A DNA stretch of 64,000 nt. Origin: Lampris incognitus. Lineage: Eukaryota; Chordata; Actinopteri; Lampriformes; Lampridae. The notes beneath the pieces are model-generated. The model did not search any database. It saw nothing but the letters and a program-made list of their open reading frames with translations, and was not told where the DNA came from. Below, piece after piece: positions 46,301 through 57,063 of the stretch; the stretch's first letter is position 1; each line of letters starts with the position of its first letter. The stretch is taken from NCBI RefSeq assembly GCF_029633865.1, contig NC_079211.1, forward strand, positions 149,808,749 to 149,872,748. Reading direction: 5' to 3'. Both the position numbers and the translations under genes were made by a program.

Positions 46301-48735
46301 GCCCTGATGCTGCAAGGAGGCAGCAGCCATCGCCAAGGTAACATCAGATGACATAGATTGCTCAACATCATGTATCGTGTACTGCATCCCCATTGTCAGT
46401 CAGCTACCGGTCAGGAAAAATCCTTCTGTGACACAAGGTTAATGGTACAATCCTTGATCTAAATCTAAACCAAAATGTCACCAAAATATAAAACATAGGA
46501 TTCGGGCGGCTGTCGCCTCCCAGATCTCTTCATGCAAGGACTAACCCTAAACAACAACTAAATATAAGTTTCTAGTGTTTTCTGATGCTGTTTACATCAC
46601 TAATAGTTGTTAAGATTGGTGTAAAACACACTCATATTTTTAATTATGAGTGGTTGAGAAAGACACATGCATTCTTCTATACCTTAATTTTATATGGTCA
46701 AATAAATCTCTGATTAGGCCTTTATGATGTGATACTGAATAAAGGTAATTTTGGTTGGGACTTTTTCTCTGGCCTGGGGTATTTCACAAAGCAGGATTAG
46801 CAAATTAGTCAAGTTATTTTGAAAACGCTACATGCAATAGCTTCCTGAATGTTCTTTGTCAGCAGTGATAAATATGTACGGAAAAATCATATCCCTAAAC
46901 CTTCATCTCAAGTTTAGTTTCACAGAATCAACCCAGTATTATCAGCATATTGCAGCATTCTTTTCAGTTATCTGGCTAAATTGCTAATCCTGCTTTGTGA
47001 AATACCCCACTAGTAATAACAGATCCCAAACTAAATCTTTTTGATCTTGTCTTTCTTGATCGCTTGGAATTCAAAGGAATGCCTCTCAGTGTACTTACCA
47101 GGCATTTTATTTGTCGAGTCAGTCTTTCTGGACCTCCTTGTGACCCTTAAGGACTTTGCACACCAAGTCTAAATTTTTTGTCTTAAAATTTCCCATGTTA
47201 AAAAATGACTATAACCTCACACTTCGCACATACAGTTTACAGTCCAACTCTGAAAAAATCATCCATTATACATTTTTTGGAAGAGTTTCAATTTTCTGCA
47301 GTTATTTTTTTATCATCTGTCAATAAGCTCTCACAGTTTTCAGAGTTGTTAGACTATGATTTAAAAAAATGTAAAAAAAAAAGATTTAGTCTTTCTGGGC
47401 CTCCTTGTGACCCTTAAGGACTTTGCACACCAAGTCTACATTTTTTCTCTGAAAATTTCCCATGTTAAAAAATTACTATAACCTCACACTTTGCACATAT
47501 ACTAGTTTACAGAATAACTGAAGAAAATCATCTGTCATAAGTTTTTGGAACAGTTTCGATTTTCTGCAGTTATTTTTTTATCATCTGTCAATAAGCTCTC
47601 ACAGTTTTCAGAGTTGTTAGACCATGATTTTAAAAAAAAGATTTAAAAAAAAAATGCATACAAAACATTTGTACTTGTGCAAAAGTCTTTATTGTATAGT
47701 GGCAGAACAACCTGTATTGTCCTGTGTGTGAAACAGGCTGACCTGTTTTGTTTGTTAGCCATATGCTATTTTACTAAATAAATCCTACAAAAATCAAAAT
47801 TTTTCTTCATTCTCCCCACAGTGAATCTGAACATGTGCACCTATGTGAACACTGCGCCCAGTACTGATGCGAGACCTGTGATCTTGGGTATCAGGGGTAC
47901 AGACCTCTACCTGTCATGCTCTGAGGAAAATGGGAGGCCAACCCTGCATCTGGAGGTAAGGGTAACACATTTCTGGAGACAACATGGCATCCTTTCATAG
48001 AGCTGATGTTGTTAAACTGTGGTAAAGAACAGTTTAGGCTCTGGGATTTATAGGAGCAGCAGTTGTGTTGATGAATCTGAGTGCTGATCACACCCACTGA
48101 TTTTATAATTTACCTTGCTATTCAAAGGCAATACCAAGCTTAGCTTGAGCACACTCTCAAGATGGTTTATGCTAGCATGTGGTACACCTTGCCTTCATCA
48201 GAGCCCAAAAGGGCTTTTGTGTTTTTGATATGCAGTTTTAGCATAGTTGGCAGGCACATATTTTCAATTACCGTTGTTTGGCAATAGCCTTTAATTATTA
48301 TTTTTTTATTTGCTATAATATATACAAACTTTAAACAACCAAATTTGTATTTATTGTTTGATAGTGGGTAGCGCTGTCAGGCAACAAATCAGCCCTCTCA
48401 AGGAAATTTTACCCAAGGCCTCTATTAGTTAAGAGCCAGCCCTGGGTAATAGATTCTGTTAGTGTGATTACAGAAGTAACAGGCTTTTGTGTCTGTCTTC
48501 CTTTTTGCCACAGGAGGTGCAGGGCAAGGAGTGGTTGAGGAGTATCAGCAAGGGGACTGACATGGTGCGATTCCTCTTCTACAAACGGGACAGTGGGCTT
48601 GATATTAGCACCTTCATGTCGGCCCACTTCCCTGGCTGGTACATCAGCACGGCCCAGGAAGATGATAGGCCCGTAGACATGTGCCAACAGACGGCCCGAC
48701 GCTACAGAAACTTCACCATCCAGCGCCAGAACTGA
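43362..48735 (+). CDS. il1b: Interleukin-1 beta, copy 3
   Basis: Proinflammatory cytokine precursor, 257 residues. Exons: 43362-43394, 43538-43745, 46161-46337, 47822-47955 and 48514-48735, with GT/AG borders and the same phases as the other copies. The prodomain and beta-trefoil are intact, with the IL-1 family signature at 218-238. Intron 3 is in its long form (2.4 kb) and includes a hAT MITE at 44984-45360. Intron 4 has the shared MITE and a private 0.28-kb tandem duplication. The coding sequence looks functional. The likely weak point is the exon 1 splice donor, and the upstream region is split by Tc1 and a 6.4-kb transposon stack. Confidence 0.93.
44984..45360. mobile_element. hAT-type MITE in intron 3 of il1b copy 3
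   Basis: TAGGGCTGTG-like left end and CCCCTA right end, with 8-bp flanks GTCTTAGC and GTGTTAGC (one mismatch). The interior has ATATCGTGATA-type repeats. Not present in the short intron 3 of copies 1 and 2. Confidence 0.7.
46776..47008. mobile_element. Inverted-repeat MITE in intron 4 of il1b copy 3
   Basis: Orthologous in position to the MITE at 26471-26704, with the same GGGGTATTTCACAAAGCAGG ends. Confidence 0.85.
47121..47647. repeat. Tandem duplication within intron 4 of il1b copy 3
   Basis: A segment starting AGTCTTTCTGG and CACCAAGTCTA occurs at 47121-47397 and again at 47398-47647. Copies 1 and 2 have it once. The period is about 277 bp. Confidence 0.85.
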
Positions 48736-49349
48736 AGAGGGCTTGGTGATGATTTTTAGAGAAAGGATGTCTAAAGGCAGGCCTGCTAGTGAGCGCTGAA
48801 GAAAATCAAAATGGCCACAAGGGTGGTCATTTTATTTCAGAGAGTAAATTATTCTCTATATTCTGGTTATTTTATTTTTTGTTTTTTGGTGATTATTTTG
48901 TTTTGATTTAAGTAAATTATGAGCAAAAGTTATTTTTCTAGAAAATGGGCTACAAGGTTATCAGCATAACACGAAGCATATTAATAAGGATCTCAATAAT
49001 ATAAATCCAAAGAAGCTGTTTTTTGCTATATTTGCTATATGTCTAATCAATCAGTGTCCCATGTGTGTATTTGTAGCCCATGTGTCCATTACCTCTGTTA
49101 AATTGTGAACCCTGGCCCTTCATGCCAAGAGTTATGGGTATTTCTGTTCTAAAGGATTGACTGATGGAAGCGCTCTCATTTTGAGAGAACTTCTTCAGTT
49201 TTTATACTGTGTACGTACTGTATGTACTAAGTACAATGAGGCAAATAGAGTTCACCACAGGATGGTGGGATTGTAATGTCTATCAGGCAGGCACCCCCGT
49301 TTATTTATTGTACTAACTATGGCACTGTATTTAAAATTCCACAATGTTA

Positions 49350-49432
49350 AATTTATTTATTTATTTATGTATTTATTTGTTTATTATTTGTCTTAGTGCT
49401 TATTTATTGGACTGTAATAAATGTGTAATAAA
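49350..49432 (+). promoter_or_regulatory. AU-rich element and poly(A) signals, il1b copy 3
   Basis: ATTTA repeats at about 49350-49390, then AATAAA at 49416 and 49427. Confidence 0.75.
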
Positions 49433-49919
49433 AGTTTGAACTGATCATTGAATCCTGAACTCTTCATACCATTTAACCATGCAGGGCCTTTCAAAATTTT
49501 TTCTAACAGTCATCATTCATATCACTCTTGCAGCAGCTTTTCGCTTACCATCCATGCCTTGCAGCTGGATTCCTAAATTTTAACAAAAACCTTTTAAGGT
49601 AGCATTTCCAAACAAAAAAAGCATTCAAAGTTGTGCTGGGTCCCACTCCACAGTTCCATTATTCATGTATATGTTTTATCCTGAGGTATATCGTTCCATG
49701 TTTTCAGTCCGATGTGGCCTAATGATGCTTCTTAAATCAGTGGCATTTCAAAATTGCAGCTAACAATAGTTTCATTTGCTTAAACGCTATTCGTAATCAT
49801 CATTAACCGATAAGGGGGATCTATCGAAACAAATAGCTGTAGAAATGTTGAATATAATTGAACTGTTTTTGCACTTGTACCCATGGATTTAACACATGCA
49901 AGCGGGAATGGTACAGCAG

Positions 49920-50700
49920 GTATGTAAGTGTTCGTGTCCTGAACTTCAAGATCCTGCTCCTCACCTTTAAGGCCCCTAATAACCCAGCTCCTTCATATCT
50001 TTCTGAACTCCTTCATATCCACACACCCTCCCACACTCTCAGATCCTCTTCTGCTCTCCAACCCACCACACCGTCGGCCCGCTGGACTACCATGGGGTCT
50101 AGAGCTGGACTACCATGGGGACTGGAGCTGGACTACCATGGGGTCTAGAGCTGGACTACCATGGGGTCTAGAGCTGGACTACCATGGGGTCTAGAGCTTG
50201 ACTACCATGGGGACTGGAGCTGGACTACCATGGGGTCTAGAGCTGGACTACCATGGGGTCTAGAGCTTGACTACCATGGGGACTGGAGCTGGACTACCAT
50301 GGGGTCTAGAGCTGGACTACCATGGGGACTGGAGCTGGACTACCATGGGGTCTAGAGCTGGACTACCATGGGGTCTAGAGCCTTCAGTCGTTCTGCCCCC
50401 TGCCTGTGGAACTGTCTCCCACAAGACATTCACAACACCGACTCTCTTTCAACCTTCACATCCCATCTCAAAACGCACCTTTTTCAAACTGGCGTATTCA
50501 GTCTGATCCACACCTCACTGAGTTTTGTGCAGATGATGATTTTATATTTATGTGTTGTGTTAACTTTTTATCGTCTACCTGCTTTGTTTTGATGCTATGC
50601 TGTCTGATACAGTGCTGCTTGTTTTTTACTGTGTTCTGTAAGGTGTCCTGGAGTGCTCTGACAGGCGCCCACAAATAAAATGTACTATTATTATGATGAT
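49920..50700 (+). mobile_element. L2/Rex1-like LINE 3' end with internal minisatellite
   Basis: Encodes the characteristic tail of this group: FKILLLTFKAPNNPAPSYLS before the array and FSRSAPCLWNCLPQDIH and LKTHLFQTGVFS after it. It ends with ACAGGCGCCCACAAATAAAA and an ATT-rich tail. A 23-bp array interrupts the coding region at 50083-50382. It is 5'-truncated. Confidence 0.7.
50083..50382. repeat. 23-bp minisatellite inside a LINE
   Basis: About 13 units of GGACTACCATGGGGTCTAGA/GCT, with a GGGACTGGAGCT variant at intervals. The 23-bp period cycles the three frames. Confidence 0.9.
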
Positions 50701-50799
50701 TATGATTATTATTGAATGGCTGTTGCAGCTAGAAAAGCGCTATAAAATGCAACTTGATTGACTGATTATTATTATATGATTTAAAAAAAACGCTTGTTA

Positions 50800-51146
50800 T
50801 GTTTTTCCAAACCACGCTCCTGAGCGCTCCCCTCCGATTGGTTAAGTTAATGTCGAGTGGGTTAGGATTAGCCAATTAGAGACGCAGCAGGAACCAACTG
50901 CCGTCGGAGCGCTCCGGATGACGTCAGCAACGGGCTGCTACCCGCGGTCCAATTGGCGTTGGCGCCGACGACGGAGGATTTTTTTTTGAAAAATTGTCCA
51001 ATAGGCGAAGAGGGCGGGCCCTCGGCGCTCATTTTGAAAATAGTGGCGGGGAAGGGGGCGTGCGCCATAATAACGCGCAGCGCTTCATCCCGCTGTCAGC
51101 CCAGCCAAGGCTTTTCACCCCAGGACACGGAATAGGAATACAATTT
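50800..51146 (+). promoter_or_regulatory. CpG-rich candidate promoter
   Basis: GC-rich sequence with inverted and direct CCAAT boxes (GATTGG at 50837, CCAAT at 50871, 50951 and 50998), a CRE half site in GATGACGTCAGC, and TTTTGAAAA, a cell-cycle homology region-like motif. Such a set is known from cell-cycle gene promoters. It lies just upstream of the candidate exon at 51147. Confidence 0.4.
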
Positions 51147-51198
51147 ATGGTACCCAACATGGACGAAGGAGGGACCGCTTCGATACCAAACAGAAAAG
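51147..51198 (+). CDS. Candidate first coding exon of an unidentified host gene
   Basis: ATG at 51147 (or 51159) opens MVPNMDEGGTASIPNRK and ends at a plausible donor AAAAG/GTAG in phase 1. A CpG-rich CCAAT-box sequence precedes it. I do not recognise the protein, and no second exon was identified; the following 1 kb is trinucleotide array and transposon. It may belong to the next gene beyond the il1b array, or be spurious. Confidence 0.3.
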
Positions 51199-51595
51199 GT
51201 AGTTGGCTTTCTAGAGAGTACCTTATTACCCCCCCACCCCCACCCCCACATGAGCTAGCGAATAGGCCGTTTATAGCGAGCGCGGTGCTTTCACGGCGCC
51301 ATTACGCGGCGGCGTCGTTCTGTAACGTGAGCTAAAGAAAGTCTCCCCCACCACACTGAGCTCCGCCGACACGTCCATGGGAATGGCTGACGTTAGCACT
51401 GGAATATATATATATATATACACATGGTGGCTATGCGGGCGGCGAAGGTGACCATTTTAATTACGACAAGTCGGGCTACTTCCGTGATACCCAACGTTAC
51501 GAGTTGTGCGTCGCAGAACAACGAAAGACGAAGGTGTAACTGTCTTCTCCTTTCCTGCTACAGAACTACTACAGGGACTAGCCCGCCGTATGTAC

Positions 51596-52190
51596 TGCCG
51601 AACCTACCGCTACTACTACTACCACTACTGCCACTACTACCACTGCCACTACTACCACTACTACTACCACTACTACCACTACTGCTGCTACCGCTACCAC
51701 TGCTACTGCCACTACTACCACTACTACTGCTACTACTACCACTGCTACTGCTACTACTACCGCTACTACTGCTACTACTACCACTACTACTGCTACTACT
51801 ACCGCTACTACTGCTACTACTACCGCTACTACTGCTACTACTACCACTACTACTGCTACTACTACCGCTACTACTGCTACTACTACTACTACTACTGCTA
51901 CTACTACTACTACTACCACTACTGCCACTACTACCAATGCCACTGCCACTACTACCACTACTACTACCACGACTACCACTACTGCTGCTACCGCTACCAC
52001 TACTACTGCTACTACTACTACTGCTACTGCCACTACTACCACTACTACTGCCACTACTACCACTACTACTGCTACTACTACTACTGCCACTACTACTACT
52101 ACTGCTACCACTACTACTGCTACCACTACTACCACTACTACTGCTACTACTACCACTACTACTACTACTACTACTGCTACTACTACTAAT
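51596..52190. repeat. Trinucleotide array (CTA/CCA/CTG)n
   Basis: About 590 bp with a higher-order unit near CTACTACTGCTACTACTACC. Its right edge joins the reversed RTE 3' end TTTCGGCTGCTCCCGTTAGG directly. Frames across it are low complexity. Confidence 0.95.
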
Positions 52191-52531
52191 TTCGGCTGCT
52201 CCCGTTAGGGGGCGCCACAGCGGATCATCCGTTTCCATGTCTTCCTGTCCTCTGCATCTTCCTCTGTCACACCAGCCACCTGCATGTCCTCCCTCACCAC
52301 ATCCATAAACCTCCTCTTTGGTCTTCTTCTTCTCCTCTTCCCTGGCAGCTCCATATTCAGCATCCTTCTCCCAGTATACCCAGCATCTCTCCTCCACACA
52401 TGTCCAAACCATCTCCATCTTGTCTCTCTTGCTTTGTCTCCAAACCGTCCAACCTGAGCTGTCCCTCTAATATACTCGTTCCTAATCCTGTCCTTCTTCA
52501 TCACTCCCAATGAAAATCTTAGTATCTTCAA
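52190..52531 (-). mobile_element. RTE LINE 3' fragment
   Basis: Minus-strand frame reads RIRNEYIRGTAQVGRFGDKA through RMIRCGAP, matching the end of the 18744 element. It is truncated at about 52531, where another trinucleotide tract begins. Confidence 0.9.
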
Positions 52532-52624
52532 CTCTTCACTACTACAAATACTACTGCTACTACTATTACTACTGCAACTACTAATAGTAATACTACTACT
52601 ACTGCTACTACTAACTACTACTAC
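52532..52624. repeat. Trinucleotide tract, left part
   Basis: TACTAC-type sequence that continues at 53149 after a MITE insertion. Confidence 0.85.
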
Positions 52625-53148
52625 CAGTGGCGGTTGGTGCTAATTTCTTTTGGTGCAGCACACCTGACAGCTGCTTTAATGTCCACACAGTCAGAGTTAT
52701 TAAGAAGCACCATGTAGCCTACAGATCTTATAGAGTTCATAGACGGTGGATGATTGACAGTCCAGACAGCCGTCTTGGTGGGTGTGAACATGATTGACAG
52801 CCACGAGAATTGTCCAATCGCATCAGATCCAAAAACATTAAAACAATACCAATTCGCTGCCAATAAAAGTGGGAGTGCATGGAAAATCTGAAGAAACCAA
52901 AAGTTTGAAGGCTTACATAAGGTATCATTTGGCCGGCACCCCTCATCCAGGAAGTATATGTATTCAGACAGAAATCAACTGAATATCATTTGGAACCAAT
53001 ATTTAGTGCTGCTGACAGGCGTCATAGACTGAAAAACACTTTTATTTCATAATTTGTATTATACAACTAAATTATATTTAACATGTTGAAGTAGATTTTC
53101 ATCTCTTGATATTTGAAGGGGGCGCCCTGTACTGGCCAGCCGCCCTTG
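52625..53148. mobile_element. hAT-type MITE inserted in the trinucleotide tract
   Basis: Ends CAGTGGCGGTTGG and CCAGCCGCCCTTG are imperfect inverted repeats, flanked by an 8-bp duplication ACTACTAC (52617-52624 and 53149-53156). 524 bp with no coding frame. Confidence 0.8.
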
Positions 53149-53202
53149 ACTACTACTACTACTACTACTACTACTACTGCTGCTACTACTACTACTACTA
53201 CT
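53149..53202. repeat. Trinucleotide tract, right part
   Basis: Continues from 52624 and joins the next RTE 3' end at 53203. Confidence 0.85.
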
Positions 53203-53375
53203 TTCGGCTGCTCCCGTTAGGGGTCACCACAGCAGATCATCCGTTTCCATCTCTTCCTGTCCTCTGCATCTTCCTCTGTCACACCAGCCACCTGCATGTC
53301 CTCCCTCACCACATCCATAAACCTCCTCTTTGGCCTTCCTCTTCTCCTCTTCCCTGGCAGCTCCATATTCAGCAA
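53203..53375 (-). mobile_element. RTE LINE 3' fragment
   Basis: Reversed RTE terminus (TTTCGGCTGCTCCCGTTAGG onward) to CAGCTCCATATTCAGCA, then unrelated sequence. This is the second of two head-to-tail RTE ends. Confidence 0.9.
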
Positions 53376-53453
53376 TATATGTACAGCTGATACTGCAATA
53401 ACTTATACAGCCGTGCAGTGAGCTAAAATGGCTCGTCATTGTATGCCCTACAA

Positions 53454-53778
53454 CAGGGGTGGGCAATCTTATCCAGAGAGGGCCGGTGTGGGTGAAGGTT
53501 TTTGTTCCAACCAAGCAGTTACACACCTGTCTCTCCCAAATTAGGCCCTTTTATGACCTACGTCACGCCTAGTAGGCGCGACCGTACTTCCGCCATTTTT
53601 TGTTGCCAAAATGCGCGCGCATACTAAATCACGTGATCACTGTCTACCAACTGTAACGGGGTGTATAACGTTCCTCCGACTCTGCTGGTTGATTGGTGGG
53701 ATCAGGTGTGTAACTGCTTGGTTGGAACAGAAACCGTCACCCACACCGGTCCTCTCTGGGCAAGACTGCCCACCCCTG
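53454..53778. mobile_element. hAT-type MITE
   Basis: Ends CAGGGGTGGGCAA and TGCCCACCCCTG, perfect 8-bp duplication CCCTACAA (53446-53453 and 53779-53786), 325 bp. Confidence 0.92.
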
Positions 53779-53786
53779 CCCTACAA

Positions 53787-54230
53787 CCAGGGGTGAACAG
53801 TTCACCCAACAACACGTGGAAACGCGAGATAGTCACGTGATGAATGTAGGAGCGCAGCGGTGATGTCTGCGTTCGGCCTGAGGGGGGCACTGTGAGCCTT
53901 TTGAATGTGTCGTGACGCGCCCATAAAGTTGATTCAAAAGTATGAGTCCAGATCGAGTGTTTCACTGCAGTATTTTGACAGACAGACAGACAGATAGATA
54001 GATAGGTAGTAGTAGTAGTAGTAAAAGTTGTTTTGTTAATAGCATCAAGTATTACATGAAAAGTGTTAGTAAGCCGGAGAAAAACATCTACTTAACTTTC
54101 TTTGTATGGTACCCGAGTTTATTTAGAAATACTTTGGTTCTAAACAACACCAACATCAAGTGTTATGCTGTGTCCTCATTTTTGAGTTACTTAGTTCTTC
54201 ACAGATATTCCATGTCTTGTCCTCCGTGTA
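53787..54230. other. No gene recognised
   Basis: Contains short GACA/GATA and GTA simple repeats around 53978-54022. No supported coding frame. Confidence 0.4.
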
Positions 54231-54604
54231 GGGCGGTACGGTGGCCCAGTGGTTAGCACGGTCATCTCACAGCAAGAAGGTCCTGGGTTCAAGCCCCCGG
54301 GGTAGTCCGACCTTGGTGGGTGGTCCTCTGTGTGGAGTTTGCATGTTCTCCCCGTGTCTGTGTGGGTTTCCTCCGGGGGCTCCGGTTTCCTCCCACAGTC
54401 CAAAGACATGTAGGTCAGGTGGATCAGCGTTACTAAACTTTCCCTAGGTGTGAGTGTGTGTGTGTCTGTGTCTGTGTGTGTGTGTGTGATGGCCTGGCGG
54501 CCTGTCCAGGGTGTCTCCCCGCCTGCTGCCCAATGGCTGCTGGGATAGGCTCCAGCATCCCTGCGGCCCTGAGAGCAGGATAAGCGGTTTGGATGATGGA
54601 TGAA
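54231..54604 (+). mobile_element. tRNA-derived fish SINE with internal (GT)n
   Basis: Head GGTGGCCCAGTGGTTAGCAC with B box GGGTTCAAGCC, then TTTCCTCCCACAGTCCAAAG and GATAGGCTCCAGCATCC boxes and a GGATGATGGATG tail. A GT tract occupies 54450-54488. Confidence 0.8.
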
Positions 54605-54656
54605 TTAAACCGTAGTCTGTGTTATAGTTTTAAGTTACTTCCTATGGGGTTGTATC

Positions 54657-54800
54657 ATTAATGCCAAACTGACCCACTGGGGACCGGGGTTCGCGCCCCG
54701 GTCTCGTCAGATCTGACTATGGCCGGACTCGACGCAGCAGCAATAATTGGCAACGCTGTCTTCGGGATGGGGGTGGAGTCGGCTTGTGTTCGTCACATGA

Positions 54801-54843
<43 letters not shown>

Positions 54844-55030
54844 GAAAAAGCAGTGGTTCGGCTTGGATTCACCTCATCACAGAAGTTGGGAGGCGTCTCC
54901 TTCGAGACTGCCGGCCGGAGAGATGCAGTTGGCGAACGCGTGTAGTACGAGGGTGGTGATTGAATTAAAATAGGGGATCGATTGGCTACTAAATTGGGAG
55001 AAAAAGGGAAAAATCAGAATTTTTTTTTTT
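54657..55030 (+). mobile_element. tRNA-derived SINE, second family, with (GT)n and A-rich tail
   Basis: B-box-like GGGGTTCGCGCCCCG near the 5' end, a body with GGAGGCGTCTCCTTCGAGAC, a (GT)n run at 54799-54840, and a tail GGGAGAAAAAGGGAAAAAT that recurs at about 59805. Confidence 0.55.
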
Positions 55031-55752
55031 TAAATTAATGCCAAACCGAAAGTATTAATTTAGATGAGCTTTGTAATATGCGAATCAACCTGAGGATGCA
55101 CAAGCCAGTGCATTCTTCTTTTTTAAAAAAATCTGTTTATTGGTTTTTGCAATTTTTTCTAACAAGCATATGCATCCCCTCCCTCCCTTCCTCCCTCCCT
55201 TCCTCCCTCCCTTCCTTCCATCCCCAGAGCAGATAAACAGGAAAAACTGTAGTACTGGTGACAATCATAAATAACAAAGACAGAATTTCATACAAAGTCA
55301 TGTCATTACAGTAACAACAGGGTTCCTGCAGTACATGCATGGACCCCTAAAGAAGAAGAAAAACAACAACAACAACAACAACAACAACACTGTGTGCATT
55401 TGTGCGGAATACTCTATCTAACCCTCTGTGGCTTTAGCTGTCCCCATCCTCTGGAGCAGCTGTTAAGGTCTTTACATAGTCCAGAAAAGGTGACCATGTT
55501 TTTTCAAAGTTTCTCATTGAACCTTTCAGGGAAGATCTAATCTTCTCTAGTTTTATGTAGGATAACACATCTTTGGTCCATCTGCTGTGAGTAGGTGGCG
55601 ATACCCGTTTCCATCTCAGAGGTACTAGACGTCCAGCCAGAGAGGTGAAAGACATAAGTCTGCATATGTTTGGAGTCAGTGGCGTGCTCGGTCCTCTCTG
55701 TAGTTAAGTAATATATTTGTTGGGTGCTCTTTGGTCCAAGGTTTGTAGTTTT

Positions 55753-56098
55753 AGATGAGAAAAAGAGAACAAATCTCTCTGACCAAGGCACTCGGTGTAA
55801 TTAAAAATGTCTTTATTGAAACTTAGACATATCCAAAAAGGACCTAAAAATGCCCACGCGTAGCGGCTCGGGCCTTCTTCAGGGCACAGTGAGACAAAAC
55901 AGGGGTGAATGGTTTTTGTGCAGCACAGAGCACGGGTGGTAGTTGCTTGATTGGATCTGAAGCAGCCAATTGCTAAGCCCCGCCCCTCACACAGATCCTA
56001 GAGAGCAGTCACATGCCAAACACAGTTCATTGTAAAGAGAAAACAAAAACACAGATTAAGTGGACACACACACACCCACAACTATAGCACAATAAAGG
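55753..56098. repeat. Left inverted terminal repeat of the Penelope-like element
   Basis: Reverse complement of 58724-59064. It contains a stem-forming CTGAAGAAGGCCCGAGCC stretch on the minus strand (55882-55860), resembling the hammerhead region known in Penelope terminal repeats, but with GCTAC where GAAAC is expected. Confidence 0.85.
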
Positions 56099-57063
56099 TA
56101 CATGTTCACAGTGACTCGGAAAGACAGTAGACTATAAATTAGACATTTTTACAAAAAAGGCCTATAGTCTATCTCCTCGTTCAAACCGGGATATCAAACC
56201 TGGATATTCCATTGCCTTAAAATTCCAGATCCAAAAAGTTTCCTGCTGCAGCAACTTTTTCAATCTATCCCCCCCACGTACAGATTTCTGTATCATCTCA
56301 ATACCCTGGACTCTTAAGGATGAAGGGTCGCTATGGTGCATTTCTCTATAGTGTTTGGCCATTGGATAATCTTCATTGTTGATCCTTATTGCATATTTGT
56401 GTTCAGAAAAACCTTCTTTTAATTTCCTCTTTGTCCTACCTACGTAAAAGCACCCACATGGGCACTGTAGGCGATATACAACAAACTCAGCATTACAACT
56501 GATAAAGCCATTGGTTTTGTATTCTTTTTGGGTTTTCAGGTCAAGGAATGTCTTGCACTGAATGACACCCACACAGTGTTTACATGACCCGCACTTATAA
56601 GTTCCCCAAAGGTCTTTATGCAACCATGTGTTCTCTTTTGAGCCTGGCAGCTAACTCCTGACAAGTTTGTCTTTCATAGACGGTGCTTTTCTGAACACTG
56701 TCACAGGTGGATTTGGGAAAAGTTCCTTTAGAAGTGGATCACTATTAATCATTTTCCAGTTGGACCTGATTATGTGTTTCATCCTGGAGGCACAGCGGCT
56801 GTACTGTGTGATGAAGCATGGTCTGGGATTGTTTTTAACCACATTAGTTTTCTTCTTTTTCGTTAAGAGGTCAGACCGGTTTTGGAACTGGGCTTTTTTT
56901 ACTGCACCATCAATCAAAATTGGGGAATAACCCCTTTCACAAAATCTCAATTTCATGTCTTTGGCCTGTTTTTCAAAATTCTGAATCATTGCTGCAGATG
57001 CGTTTCAAACGCTGAAACTGTCCAAAGGGAATGTTGTCTTTAAGTCCCTTGGCATGGAAACTG

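Noticed and set aside
51424-52418. Long Leu-, Tyr/His/Cys-, Ser- and Val-rich open frames
   Set aside because: All arise from the triplet array at 51596-52190 plus an RTE tail.
54231-54310. Possible tRNA gene (A and B boxes)
   Set aside because: The acceptor stem does not close and the sequence continues into a SINE body shared by four other copies.
55090-55210. (CCTCCCTTC)n tract considered as a regulatory GA-box
   Set aside because: It lies in the 3'UTR-like tail of an L1 fragment and looks like simple repeat.
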